Part shown: positions 7,949-15,445 of the stretch, one piece after another
Position numbering within the stretch: position 1 is the first letter of the stretch
How the letters are laid out: each line of letters begins with the position of its first letter
Program-made: the position numbers and the translations under genes
The notes under the pieces: model-generated
Told to the model about the DNA's origin: nothing
Databases searched by the model: none
The model's input: only the letters and a program-made list of their open reading frames with translations
Assembly: GCA_945861195.1 (NCBI GenBank)
Contig: CAMATS010000003.1
Span: forward strand, 1-23,661
Source of the DNA: Rhodoferax sp. OV413
GTDB lineage: Bacteria; Pseudomonadota; Gammaproteobacteria; Burkholderiales; Burkholderiaceae_C
DNA length: 23,661 bases
Direction: 5' to 3'

Positions 7949-8748
7949 GCCAGCCGCGCGTGGTTTTTGACGGTGTTTGCGTGGACTTTCCCACCGAGAC
8001 CGGACCCCTGAGTGTGGTTGATGATGTGTCGTTTTCGATGCACGAAAACGAGTTCGTCTGTATTGTTGGCCCGTCTGGTTGCGGCAAGACCACCCTGATG
8101 AATGTTTTGGCTGGTTTTACACCTCCGACCCGCGGGGTGGTGCTGCTCGATGGCCAAGCGGTTCGCGGCCCGGGGCGAGATCGCGGTGTGATATTTCAAG
8201 ACTATGGCGTCTTTCCCTGGCTGAGCGTCGAACAAAATATTTTGTTTGGTTTGCGTTTGGCCAGCAGCAAAACCCCTGCAAACGAGCGAGCTGCCGTCTG
8301 TCGTCAATACCTCGAATTAATGGGCTTGGCTGACTTTGCCAAGGCCTTCCCGAAAACACTCTCGGGTGGCATGCGCCAGCGCTTGGCAATCGCCCGCGCT
8401 TATGCAGCAAAACCAGAGTTTTTGTTGATGGACGAGCCTTTTGGCGCACTCGATGCGCAAACCCGCTCGAAAATGCAGAACCTGCTGCTCGAAGTACTGC
8501 AACGTGAGGGCAAGACAGTGATGATGATCACCCACTCAGTGGACGAGGCCATCTATCTGGCATCGCGTATTGTGGTGGTCACTGCGCGCCCGGCCCGCAT
8601 CAAGGCGATCATCAAGGTGCCGTTTGGCTACCCGCGCCACGAGGGCCTTCAAGAGACCACAGATTTTATGAACATCAAGGCCCACCTGCGCGAGCTCGTG
8701 ATGGCCGAATATGAGGCACAGCAAATGCTGGGCTCTGCCAACAGTTAA
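7945..8748 (+). CDS. ABC transporter ATP-binding protein, SsuB/TauB family
   Basis: This is a 267-residue nucleotide-binding subunit with every catalytic motif intact: Walker A GPSGCGKT (42-49), Q-loop VIFQDYGVFPW around residue 85, signature LSGGM (139-143), Walker B LLMDEP (Asp163/Glu164), D-loop GALD and switch His197 in ITHSVDEA. The short form without a TOBE domain and the FQDYGVFPWL Q-loop are typical of the taurine/nitrate/sulfonate branch. It overlaps the permease gene by 4 bases. It is separated from the binding-protein gene by 69 bp that contain a C-rich pentanucleotide repeat. Confidence 0.95.
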   Translation: MSQPRVVFDGVCVDFPTETGPLSVVDDVSFSMHENEFVCIVGPSGCGKTTLMNVLAGFTPPTRGVVLLDGQAVRGPGRDRGVIFQDYGVFPWLSVEQNILFGLRLASSKTPANERAAVCRQYLELMGLADFAKAFPKTLSGGMRQRLAIARAYAAKPEFLLMDEPFGALDAQTRSKMQNLLLEVLQREGKTVMMITHSVDEAIYLASRIVVVTARPARIKAIIKVPFGYPRHEGLQETTDFMNIKAHLRELVMAEYEAQQMLGSANS

Positions 8749-8766
8749 GCACCATTCCCCGCCCTG

Positions 8767-8794
8767 CCACCCCACCCCACCCCACCCCACCCCC
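8767..8794 (+). repeat. CCCAC pentanucleotide tract (G-quadruplex potential on minus strand)
   Basis: The tract is C-rich with single A bases at 8769, 8774, 8779, 8784 and 8789, a strict 5-bp period, and ends in a C-run. On the minus (template) strand this gives consecutive G4 runs separated by single T bases, a strong G-quadruplex pattern. It lies between the ATPase stop and the AGGAG (8806-8810) that serves the binding-protein gene. Confidence 0.85.
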
Positions 8795-8817
8795 TAACCA
8801 AAACTGAGGAGCCGTCC

Positions 8818-9831
8818 ATGAGCAAGACTTTCCAACCCCGCCGCCGCCAATTGCTGGTTGGCATGAGCGCTGCCGGCCTGAGCAGCATCGCCGCACCCGC
8901 CATTGCGCAGCAACGCGCCAAGATCAGAGCCGGCTATGTCGACACCTTGGCAGTCACGGGACAGTTGTGGACTGGTGTTCACCGGGGCCACTGGGCCAAG
9001 GAGGGCATTGAATTTGATCCGGTCAAGTTCAGCACCGGTCTGGAGCTTTTCAATGCCATGATTGGCGGCAGCTTGGACATGCTCTCCACCGGAGCCGTGA
9101 TTTCTAACTTTCCAGCGCGGGGGCAGGGCAAGGCATTCCTGATCAATAACATCGAATTTGCCACCGCCCAGCTTTGGATTCGGGAGGATCAAGGCATCAA
9201 GACTTGGGCTGACCTCAAAGGCAAAAAAATCGCCACGACTCTGGGCACCACAGCCCATGTGTTTCTTGATGCCGCCTTGCGTGCCAACGGCATCGACCCG
9301 AGCAAAGACGTTGAGTTGATCAATCAGGGAATGCCTGTAGCGGTGACATCCTTTATCTCGGGCGCTGTGCCGGCGGTGGCCCTTTGGGTGCCATTCAATA
9401 TCCAAGTGCGCCAGCGCGTACCTGCTGCCAAGATGCTGGTGGACGCGTCGGCCTACTTTCCCAAGTCAGCCATTGTTGGTGGCTGGGCCACCCGCGCTGA
9501 TTATTTCGAGAAAAATCGTCCCTTGATTGCACAGGTGGTGCGGGGCTGGGCCGCAGCCAATGACGACTTGATCAAAAACTCGGCCACTATTCTGCCGGTC
9601 ATCCAAGCTAACAACTACCAGCAGGTGCCATTGGCCGAACTGCAGGAGCAATTCCAGGCCTCGAAGTACTACAGCTCATCAGACTGGCGCAAGCTCTATC
9701 AAGACGGAACCGCCGTGGGATGGCTGCAGCAAGTGACCGACTTTTATGCCCGTTTCGGCGGGATTCAAAACCCGGTGCCAGCCAAAACTTACTTTGACAC
9801 TGGCCTGCTGCTGGAAAACGTCAAGGCCTGA
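8818..9831 (+). CDS. ABC transporter substrate-binding protein, SsuA/TauA/NMT1-like
   Basis: The product is a 337-residue periplasmic receptor. The ATG at 8818 follows a good AGGAG by seven bases. The N-terminus has an arginine triplet and hydrophobic stretch (RRRQLLVGMSAAG...) ending in APAIAQQ, a likely Tat-type signal cleaved after residue ~31. The mature part follows the SsuA/TauA fold: HRGHWAKEGIEFDPVKF, GGSLDMLSTGAV, TWADLKGKKIATTLGTTAH, and a C-terminal helical region. In this group the ligand is usually a sulfonate, sulfate ester, nitrate or pyrimidine-like compound. Specificity residues cannot be assigned by eye. It is the third ABC gene, followed after 3 bp by the GMC oxidoreductase, which may act on the imported compound. 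Confidence 0.92.
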   Translation: MSKTFQPRRRQLLVGMSAAGLSSIAAPAIAQQRAKIRAGYVDTLAVTGQLWTGVHRGHWAKEGIEFDPVKFSTGLELFNAMIGGSLDMLSTGAVISNFPARGQGKAFLINNIEFATAQLWIREDQGIKTWADLKGKKIATTLGTTAHVFLDAALRANGIDPSKDVELINQGMPVAVTSFISGAVPAVALWVPFNIQVRQRVPAAKMLVDASAYFPKSAIVGGWATRADYFEKNRPLIAQVVRGWAAANDDLIKNSATILPVIQANNYQQVPLAELQEQFQASKYYSSSDWRKLYQDGTAVGWLQQVTDFYARFGGIQNPVPAKTYFDTGLLLENVKA

Positions 9832-9834
9832 CCT

Positions 9835-11421
9835 ATGCCGCAGCAAGACAAGGGCCCCTGGGACCACATCGTGGTGGGGGCCGGGTCGGCAGGGTGCGTC
9901 TTGGTGAAACGGCTGCTGCAAGCAGGCCGGAGGGTTCTGTTGCTGGAAGCCGGCGGCTCAGACCGCTCACTTTGGCTCAAGCTTCCGGTGGGATATTTCC
10001 GCACCATTTTTGATGAACGGTTTGCGCGCCAGTTCGAGGTCGAAGCGCAAGAGCAAACTGCTATGCGCCGCATGATCTGGCCGCGCGGACGCATCCTGGG
10101 CGGCTCGAGTTCGATCAACGGGCTGATCTACATACGCGGGCAACATGCAGATTACGACAATTGGGCGCAGTTGGGTGCCACGGGTTGGTCATACCAGGAA
10201 GTCCTGCCCTATTTTTTGAGATCAGAATGCTTTGACGGACCGCCAAGTCCCTACCACGGCACCGGCGGTGAGCTGGGTGTCTCGGAGTTGCGCAACAAGG
10301 ACCCCAGTTGCCAGGCTTGGCTCGACGCTGCCCAAGAATACGGCTTGCCGTTCAACCCGGACTTCAATGGGGCGAGCGACTACGGCGTAGGCCGCTATCA
10401 GCTGTCGATCAAGGGGCGCTGGCGCTCCAGTGCGGCCCAGGCCTTTCTGCGGCCGGTACAAAGCCATCCTGGCCTGACCCTGCTGAGCGGAGTGCTTGCC
10501 ACGCGAATCCTCTTTGAACACCACCGCGCGGTGGGCATAGAGTGCATCAAGGGTGGCGAGAGGGTCGAGTATCGATGCGAATCTGATCTGCTTCTTTGCG
10601 CCGGAAGCCTGCAGAGCCCGCAGTTGCTGCAGCTGTCGGGTATTGGCCCGGCTGATCATTTACGCGCCCTGGGCATCGCTGTGCGCCATCACGCGCCCGA
10701 GGTGGGGGAAAACCTGCAAGACCACTACCAGGCACGCACCATCGTTCGACTCAAAAACCCGGTGTCGCTGAATGATCAGGTGCGCAGCCCCATCGGACTG
10801 GCGCGCATGGGCTGGCAGTGGCTGGCGCACTCGCGCGGCCCCCTGACAGTTGGGGCTGGCCAGGTCGGAGGCTTTGCCTGCACCTCAAACGCCAAGGACG
10901 GCCGAGCCGATATCCAGTTCAATGTCATGCCACTTTCTGTCGATAAGCCCGGCACCCCGCTGCATGATTTTTCGGGCTTCACAGTCTCGGTCTGCCAATG
11001 CCGTCCCTCGTCCAAAGGCTCGCTGCGCATACGCAGCACGGACCCCTCCGAGTCCCCGCGCATTGTGTCGAACTACCTGCATGAAGATTTAGATCTGCGT
11101 ACCTTGCTTGAGGGGCTGCACATGTGCCGAGACATTTATCGGCAAAAGAGTTTTGCTGGCAGGTGGGTAGAAGAGAAGCTGCCCGGCGCCGTAGACCTGG
11201 AAACTTTTGCCCGGGGCCATGGCAGTACCGTATTTCACCCGACCAGCACCTGCCGGATGGGCGCAGACCAAGCTGCAGTGGTCGACCCGCAACTGCGAGT
11301 GCGAGGTGTCGAGGGCTTGCGTGTGATCGACGCATCGGTGATGCCCAAAGTGGTGTCAGCCAACACCAATGCGGCAAGCATCATGATCGGCGAGCGCGGC
11401 GCACACATGCTGCTGGAATAA
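9835..11421 (+). CDS. GMC-family FAD oxidoreductase (choline dehydrogenase-like)
   Basis: This is a 528-residue flavoprotein oxidising an alcohol to an aldehyde. An FAD-binding GAGSAG (15-20) opens the Rossmann fold and LLLEAGGSD holds the acidic ribose-binding residue. RILGGSSSINGLIYIRG (87-101) is GMC signature 1, followed by SGIGPADHLRALGI. The active-site His468 lies in FHPTSTCRMG and is paired with Asn510 in SANTNAASIMIGE. There is no signal peptide or membrane anchor. It starts 3 bp after the binding-protein stop and so belongs to the ABC operon. The overall type is shared by BetA, AlkJ and many polyethylene-glycol or other alcohol dehydrogenases. Choline is attractive because betC is nearby, but other alcohols are as likely. 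No aldehyde dehydrogenase gene follows. Confidence 0.9.
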   Translation: MPQQDKGPWDHIVVGAGSAGCVLVKRLLQAGRRVLLLEAGGSDRSLWLKLPVGYFRTIFDERFARQFEVEAQEQTAMRRMIWPRGRILGGSSSINGLIYIRGQHADYDNWAQLGATGWSYQEVLPYFLRSECFDGPPSPYHGTGGELGVSELRNKDPSCQAWLDAAQEYGLPFNPDFNGASDYGVGRYQLSIKGRWRSSAAQAFLRPVQSHPGLTLLSGVLATRILFEHHRAVGIECIKGGERVEYRCESDLLLCAGSLQSPQLLQLSGIGPADHLRALGIAVRHHAPEVGENLQDHYQARTIVRLKNPVSLNDQVRSPIGLARMGWQWLAHSRGPLTVGAGQVGGFACTSNAKDGRADIQFNVMPLSVDKPGTPLHDFSGFTVSVCQCRPSSKGSLRIRSTDPSESPRIVSNYLHEDLDLRTLLEGLHMCRDIYRQKSFAGRWVEEKLPGAVDLETFARGHGSTVFHPTSTCRMGADQAAVVDPQLRVRGVEGLRVIDASVMPKVVSANTNAASIMIGERGAHMLLE

Positions 11422-11617
11422 ACCGGGATTGTCCATGAGGGTCCGGCATGCAGGCGGATGCAGTGACGAGGAAGAAGGGTGGATGTGACCGTCAATGCGC
11501 CGCCTGCATCCAAACACTACCGCAGGTGCGCCTTATGAACAATCTCGGTTAAAGGTCAGCGCCGGAGCAGTCCGCACCAGGGTGCGGTGCGCAAGGTCAT
11601 TGCAAAGCGTCTGGCGG
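11422..11617. other. convergent intergenic region with two inverted repeats
   Basis: These 196 bases between converging genes have no credible coding content. Two inverted repeats are visible: ATGCAGGCGG/CCGCCTGCAT (11448-11457 and 11500-11509, 42-base loop), and CCGCAC-CAGG-GTGCGG, a tight hairpin at 11572-11587 just beyond the aldolase stop. Neither is followed by a T-run on either strand, so a classical intrinsic terminator is not shown. Confidence 0.5.
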
Positions 11618-12520
11618 TTATTCTTCGCCGCCGCGTGCGAAACCCTCAGCAGAAAAACCAGCCTCCAGAAGCTCCGTCCTCAGCTGGCGCCACTGCTCGT
11701 CAGACATGCCTGCGCGGGGCTTCAGGCACTCCCCTGCCCCAATGCCTGACCATGTCAGCATCCGTTTCACCGCAGGCAGCGGCGGGTAAGCCAGCGTTAT
11801 CCGAATCAGACGGTTCACCGTATCCTGCAGTTGCCTCGCCCTAACCCAGTCTCCGCGGAGAGCTGCCGCATGGATGCCCACAAACGTTCGGGGTATCAGG
11901 TTGTAAAACGTTCCGATGCCTCCAGTGGCCCCCATGTAGAGTCCCGCCGCCAGCACCTCGTCCCGTCCATTAAAAAGTAAGTGGCCCTCGCGCCGAATCT
12001 CGCCTAGGCGATAGAGATCAAAATCAGTGAACTTGAGTCCTACTACGCCAGGAATCTCGCAGAGGGTGAGAATCTGCTCCAGCGTCCGGATGGCGGGGCT
12101 CAACTCCGGAAAAAAGTACACCAGCAGGGGCAGATCCACGGCCGCAGCTAAATCTTTGTAATAACCGTGGATTTCGTCGAAGCTGAATGACCCAGCCGGG
12201 GGAAGACTGCTGATCGCAGTCGCCCCGGCGCGAGCAGCGTGGCGGCCCAGCGAGATTGCCTCCGCCGTGGTCCGGCTGCCGACATGAATCACGGTCTGCG
12301 CGCCCGCCGGCGCATTTCGAAGGGCCACTTCGCAGGCCAGCTCACGAACACGCGCTGGGGTCAGGAGCCCTTCGCCAGTTTGGCCGCAGACATACACGCC
12401 GTGCGAGCCAACCCCATAAATACGCTGTAGCAAACTCTCCATAGAGCTGATGTTCAGCGCCCCGTCGTCATGAAACGGGGTGATCAGTGCCGGCAAGATG
12501 CCATGAAGGATTGTTGTCAT
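11618..12520 (-). CDS. class I aldolase of the DapA/N-acetylneuraminate lyase family
   Basis: This is a 300-residue (beta/alpha)8 aldolase forming a Schiff base with a 2-oxo acid such as pyruvate. Predicted catalytic residues are Lys163 (GLKFTDFDLY) and Tyr135 (LVYFFPELSP), with GQTGEG at 46-51 as the carboxylate loop. The segments after the lysine (IRREGHLLFNGRDEVLAAGLYMGATGGIGTFYNLIP) resemble N-acetylneuraminate lyase more than dihydrodipicolinate synthase. The Tyr motif reads YFFP instead of the usual YNxP, and the loop has Gln-Thr in place of Thr/Ser-Thr, so the substrate probably differs. The ATG at 12520 is preferred to a TTG at 12544 because the family N-terminus starts there. No sialic-acid genes are nearby. 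It stands alone on the minus strand, downstream of mlaF and a poorly coding gap. Confidence 0.88.
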   Translation of the reverse strand: MTTILHGILPALITPFHDDGALNISSMESLLQRIYGVGSHGVYVCGQTGEGLLTPARVRELACEVALRNAPAGAQTVIHVGSRTTAEAISLGRHAARAGATAISSLPPAGSFSFDEIHGYYKDLAAAVDLPLLVYFFPELSPAIRTLEQILTLCEIPGVVGLKFTDFDLYRLGEIRREGHLLFNGRDEVLAAGLYMGATGGIGTFYNLIPRTFVGIHAAALRGDWVRARQLQDTVNRLIRITLAYPPLPAVKRMLTWSGIGAGECLKPRAGMSDEQWRQLRTELLEAGFSAEGFARGGEE

Positions 12521-12836
12521 GTTTTTCGTGATCCCAGAGTGCAATTAGGCTACCACACGGCTAAGTGCATGGCCCAGGGCTGGCGCAGTACGTGGACAAC
12601 TTAGAACTTGTAGCCATAAAGGTCGAGGTTGACGGCCCTCCAGGAGTGCGAGGCGATGCGCTGGCATGGGTCAATGGGATCATAGGGGTGTTCCTTCGAT
12701 GGGATGTACCGCACGATCAGGCCAACAGGATTGACCATATGACAATGCGAATTACATCGCGGGAAGGGGCATCGGGCTTGCGCCGCGTAGCGGCTTCGTC
12801 CAACACCGTGGCTTGCACGGCAGTTAACCAGCCTCC
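12521..12836. other. poorly coding gap, possible gene remnants
   Basis: These 316 bases lie between mlaF and the aldolase gene, both on the minus strand. Minus-strand frames are open but short. One ends at 12601 with a plausible protein-like tail of about 45 residues (VGLIVRYIPSKEHPYDP...NLDLYGYKF), which I cannot assign. It faintly recalls the end of a phytanoyl-CoA-dioxygenase-like protein. Another, a 33-codon GTG frame at 12717-12818, ends in a hydrophobic stretch. These could be the 3' and 5' remnants of genes lost by deletion, or chance frames. The promoter for the aldolase should lie here, but no boxes are clear. Confidence 0.4.
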
Positions 12837-12845
12837 TCAGGCTGG
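12828..12845 (-). terminator. stem-loop spanning the mlaF stop codon
   Basis: CCAGCCT and AGGCTGG form a perfect 7-bp stem with a 4-base loop, and the mlaF TGA (12837-12839) lies within it. On the mlaF strand it is followed by only a short TTAACTG, so termination would be weak. The same bases contain GAGGAGG, which could instead be the ribosome binding site of a downstream gene no longer present. Confidence 0.4.
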
Positions 12846-13679
12846 CGCCGTCGGCTTGTCTTTTTGCCCTGACTGCCATCCAAAATCCTGCTCAATACCC
12901 ACAGCCGGGTGATTGAAGCGCACCGGGCCATCGGGGCGTTGGTTGATGTATTGGTACACCAGCGGATCGGTGCTTTGGTAGGCTTGAGCCACCGAGCCTT
13001 GAAACACCAACTTCCCTTGGTCAAGGATAAGCACATGATCGGCAATTTTCAGGGTCTGCTTGATTTCATGCGACGCAAAAACGCTGGTCAAACCCATGGC
13101 GTCATTGAGTTGGCGGATTAGACCTGCGATCACCATGACTGAAATTGGATCGAGTCCGGTAAATGGCTCGTCGTACATCAAGAATTCAGGGTCTAGCGCG
13201 ATTGCACGGGCTATGCCGATGCGCTTGGCCATACCGCCCGAGACTTCGCTGGGCATCAGGTCACGGGCGTTTCGCAGGCCCACCGCATTGAGTTTCATCA
13301 AAACAATGTTGCGGATCAGCGCCTCGGGCAGATCGGTATGTTCGCGCAAGGGGAAGGCCACGTTGTCAAAAACGCTGATGTCAGCGAACAGGGCAGCAAA
13401 CTGGAACAAAACCCCCATGCGACGCCTGACCGCATAGAGTTGCGCTCGGTCCATGGGGCCGATGTCCTGACCATCAAACAGCATTTGCCCTGACCAGGCT
13501 CGGTGCTCGCCACCCATCAAGCGCAGGGCGCTTGTCTTGCCGGCGCCCATTGGCCCGATCAGAGCGGTTACCTTGCCCCTGGGTATGCAAAAGGATGTGG
13601 ATTGCAACAACGCCTGCTCACCATAGCCAAAGCTGAGCTCGCGGAATTCGACAAGTGTTGGGTTGAGACTAGGTGGCAT
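12837..13679 (-). CDS. mlaF: phospholipid-transport ABC ATPase (MlaF)
   Basis: This 280-residue ATPase belongs to the Mla system, which moves phospholipids between outer and inner membranes. It aligns by eye with MlaF throughout: Walker A GPMGAGKT (42-49), the RLYxVRxRM-type helix (AQLYAVRRRMGVLFQFAALF), VFDNVAFPLREHTDLPE, the signature MPSEVSGGMAKR (SGG at 147-149), Walker B MYDEPFTGLDP (Asp170/Glu171) and His204 in FASHE. The C-terminal DGPVRFNHPA segment is also MlaF-like. All motifs are intact. The ATG at 13679 has a weak Shine-Dalgarno and lies 49 bp after the GntR gene on the same strand. mlaE, mlaD, mlaC and mlaB, which normally follow, are absent; the next DNA is a poorly coding gap and an unrelated aldolase. 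Confidence 0.92.
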   Translation of the reverse strand: MPPSLNPTLVEFRELSFGYGEQALLQSTSFCIPRGKVTALIGPMGAGKTSALRLMGGEHRAWSGQMLFDGQDIGPMDRAQLYAVRRRMGVLFQFAALFADISVFDNVAFPLREHTDLPEALIRNIVLMKLNAVGLRNARDLMPSEVSGGMAKRIGIARAIALDPEFLMYDEPFTGLDPISVMVIAGLIRQLNDAMGLTSVFASHEIKQTLKIADHVLILDQGKLVFQGSVAQAYQSTDPLVYQYINQRPDGPVRFNHPAVGIEQDFGWQSGQKDKPTAPA

Positions 13680-13728
13680 GAGCAGTCAGGTAGGGCGAGG
13701 CACCAAGGCTGGATCATAGTGGCCAAGC

Positions 13729-14376
13729 TCAGGCGGGCACAACCCTTTTGATGGTGTTGTCAAAATGCAATTGAATCGCTTTTTGGAGCTTCTTGACGTC
13801 TTTTTGCTCAAGTGCTGCAGCGATTTGTTCGTGATCATCCAAGGCCCCACGCCAGTTTTCTGGCGTGCTGTTGCCGCTGTATCGCAAACTGCGCATGCGT
13901 TTGCTGAGAGTTTTGTGAACCATGGCCAGGGAATCGTTCTGCGCCATTTCGATCAGCGCATCATGGATTTTCTGGTTCAACTCAAAGTACTCAGAACGTT
14001 TGCCCTTGTCATAGAGGAGCTTCATTTTTTCGTGCATGGCCAGCACGCGATCGATCTTTTTTTGTTCTGCCTTGCAGGCTTTTTGTGCGGCAAAACTCTC
14101 TAGCAATGCCATGACTTCGAGCATATCGGCAGCATCTTTCGGGCTGAATGTCTTGACCACCGCGCCGCGCAGGGGTAATAAATCGACCAAGCCCTCAGAG
14201 GCCAGCACTTTGAGGGCTTCTCGAATTGGCGTGCGGGAGACACCCAGTTCCCGGCTGATTTCAAGCTCCAGCACCCGCTCACCTGGTTTTAATTTTGCTT
14301 CAACAATTAAATTACGCAGGCGGGTGGTGACCTCAAGGTGCAGGGAAGTTCTGGCGATGGGGTCGTTGGAGGGCAT
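13729..14376 (-). CDS. GntR-family transcriptional regulator, FadR/FCD subfamily
   Basis: This is a 215-residue DNA-binding repressor or activator. The winged helix-turn-helix occupies residues ~8-72, with the family core LKPGERVLELEISRELGVSRTPIREALKVLASEGLV. An all-helical FCD ligand domain follows (~80-205), with the metal/ligand histidines visible in ELNQKIHDAL, DDHEQIAAAL and QLHF. FCD members sense small carboxylates or sugar acids. The start at 14376 (MPSNDP) leaves a normal N-terminal arm; an upstream in-frame ATG at 14409 would add 11 residues and take up much of the shared promoter region. It is divergent from the pdxA-like/Bug gene pair and is the natural candidate to control it. 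mlaF lies 49 bp downstream. Confidence 0.92.
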   Translation of the reverse strand: MPSNDPIARTSLHLEVTTRLRNLIVEAKLKPGERVLELEISRELGVSRTPIREALKVLASEGLVDLLPLRGAVVKTFSPKDAADMLEVMALLESFAAQKACKAEQKKIDRVLAMHEKMKLLYDKGKRSEYFELNQKIHDALIEMAQNDSLAMVHKTLSKRMRSLRYSGNSTPENWRGALDDHEQIAAALEQKDVKKLQKAIQLHFDNTIKRVVPA

Positions 14377-14468
14377 GGAGTTCCTGTGGCTGGCGCGAAT
14401 ACGGCCCATTGTAGTGGGCCAGTTTTGCTACAATCCGTAATTACAGATTACTGATTGATGGAGCCAAC
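14377..14468. promoter_or_regulatory. shared GntR/pdxA promoter region with palindromic operator candidate
   Basis: Within this 92-bp divergent gap, TACAAT (14429-14434) is a good -10 candidate for the pdxA-like gene. It is followed directly by CCGTAATTACAG (14435-14446), a near-perfect palindrome with core GTAATTAC at the expected transcription start. A second inverted repeat, GGCCCA-TTGTAG-TGGGCC (14403-14420), covers the -35 region. GntR/FCD repressors typically bind short A/T-centred palindromes like the first. Binding is inferred. Confidence 0.55.
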
Positions 14469-15419
14469 TTGACCCAAGCAACCATTGCATTGTTTACCGG
14501 CGACCCTGCCGGAATTGGCGCTGAATTGGTGCAGAAATTACTCGACCAGCCAGCGCTCAGGCCAAGCGCCAGCATCCTGTTGATTGGCCAGCAGGCAGCA
14601 GTTCGTGCCACCGCAGATGTGCGCTGGCACCCCTGGTCCGGCATTGATGCGCCGGCATTCGAGCCCGGCATTGCCAGTGCCCGCAACGGCCGCTACATGC
14701 TCGACGCACTGACTGAGGGCGTGCAACTCGTGTCCGATGGCAGAGCGGATGCCTTTTGCTTTGCGCCCTTGAACAAAAGCGCCCTGCGCTTGGGCGGTAT
14801 GCACCAAGAGGACGAACTGCGCTGGTTTGCCGAGTTTTTAAACTACCACGGCGTTTGCGGTGAACTCAATGTTCTGCAGAACCTCTGGACTGCGCGGGTC
14901 ACCTCGCATGTGCCTCTCAAAGAGGTCAGCCAAGGCCTGTCAAGCAGCAAAGTCTGTGATGCCATCAAGATGATTTCAAATGCGCTCAAAGCCGCTGGCA
15001 AATCGCAACCACGCATAGCGGTGTGCGGGCTCAACCCGCACAACGGCGACAACGGCAACTACGGCGATGAAGAGATCACAGTGATTGCGCCCGGTGTACA
15101 ACTGGCCGTAGCCGCTGGCTACCCAGCAGACGGACCCTTCCCTGCCGATACCGCCTTTGTGCGCGCCATCCGCAAGGAAGGGGGCTACGACGGCGTGGTC
15201 ACCATGTACCACGACCAGGGCCAAATTGCCATGAAGCTGATGGGCTTTGAGAAGGGCGTCACGGTGCATGGCGGCCTGCCAATACCAATCACTACGCCAG
15301 CCCACGGCACCGCCTATGACATCGTCGGAACCAAGCAAGCCAATCCGCAGGCCATGTTCAATGCCTTCGAACTGGCCTGCCGAATGGGCTTGCACCATCG
15401 CCAATCAAAAACCGCTTAA
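14469..15419 (+). CDS. PdxA-family NAD-dependent dehydrogenase (PdxA2-like)
   Basis: This 316-residue metal- and NAD-dependent oxidative decarboxylase is related to 4-hydroxythreonine-4-phosphate dehydrogenase. Predicted metal ligands His147 (TSHVPL), His191 (GLNPH) and His248 (MYHDQG) match the three of E. coli PdxA in order and spacing. The GDPAGIGAEL N-terminus, FAPLNKSAL and TPAHGTAYDI are family hallmarks. The canonical NPHAGE becomes NPHNGD. The start is a TTG at 14469, with GGAG (14460-14463) five bases upstream; the ATG at 14458 is out of frame. Location beside a GntR regulator and a Bug receptor, not vitamin B6 genes, suggests a catabolic paralogue: PdxA2 acts on four-carbon sugar-acid phosphates and TphB on a terephthalate dihydrodiol. 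No matching kinase or dioxygenase is in view. Confidence 0.88.
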   Translation: MTQATIALFTGDPAGIGAELVQKLLDQPALRPSASILLIGQQAAVRATADVRWHPWSGIDAPAFEPGIASARNGRYMLDALTEGVQLVSDGRADAFCFAPLNKSALRLGGMHQEDELRWFAEFLNYHGVCGELNVLQNLWTARVTSHVPLKEVSQGLSSSKVCDAIKMISNALKAAGKSQPRIAVCGLNPHNGDNGNYGDEEITVIAPGVQLAVAAGYPADGPFPADTAFVRAIRKEGGYDGVVTMYHDQGQIAMKLMGFEKGVTVHGGLPIPITTPAHGTAYDIVGTKQANPQAMFNAFELACRMGLHHRQSKTA

Positions 15420-15445
15420 CTACCTCAACATTACACGGAGACATC

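Noticed and set aside
9835..11421. Firm assignment as betA
   Set aside because: GMC enzymes with this motif set oxidise many alcohols, there is no betB or betI beside it, and it belongs to an ABC operon and not to the betC unit.
11448..11509. Possible insertion-element or att site from the ATGCAGGCGG inverted repeat
   Set aside because: There is no transposase or integrase, no target duplication, and no second copy of the repeat that I could find in the window.
11618..12520. Annotation as dapA (dihydrodipicolinate synthase)
   Set aside because: The post-lysine segments match the N-acetylneuraminate-lyase branch, and the Tyr and Thr-Thr motifs depart from DapA.
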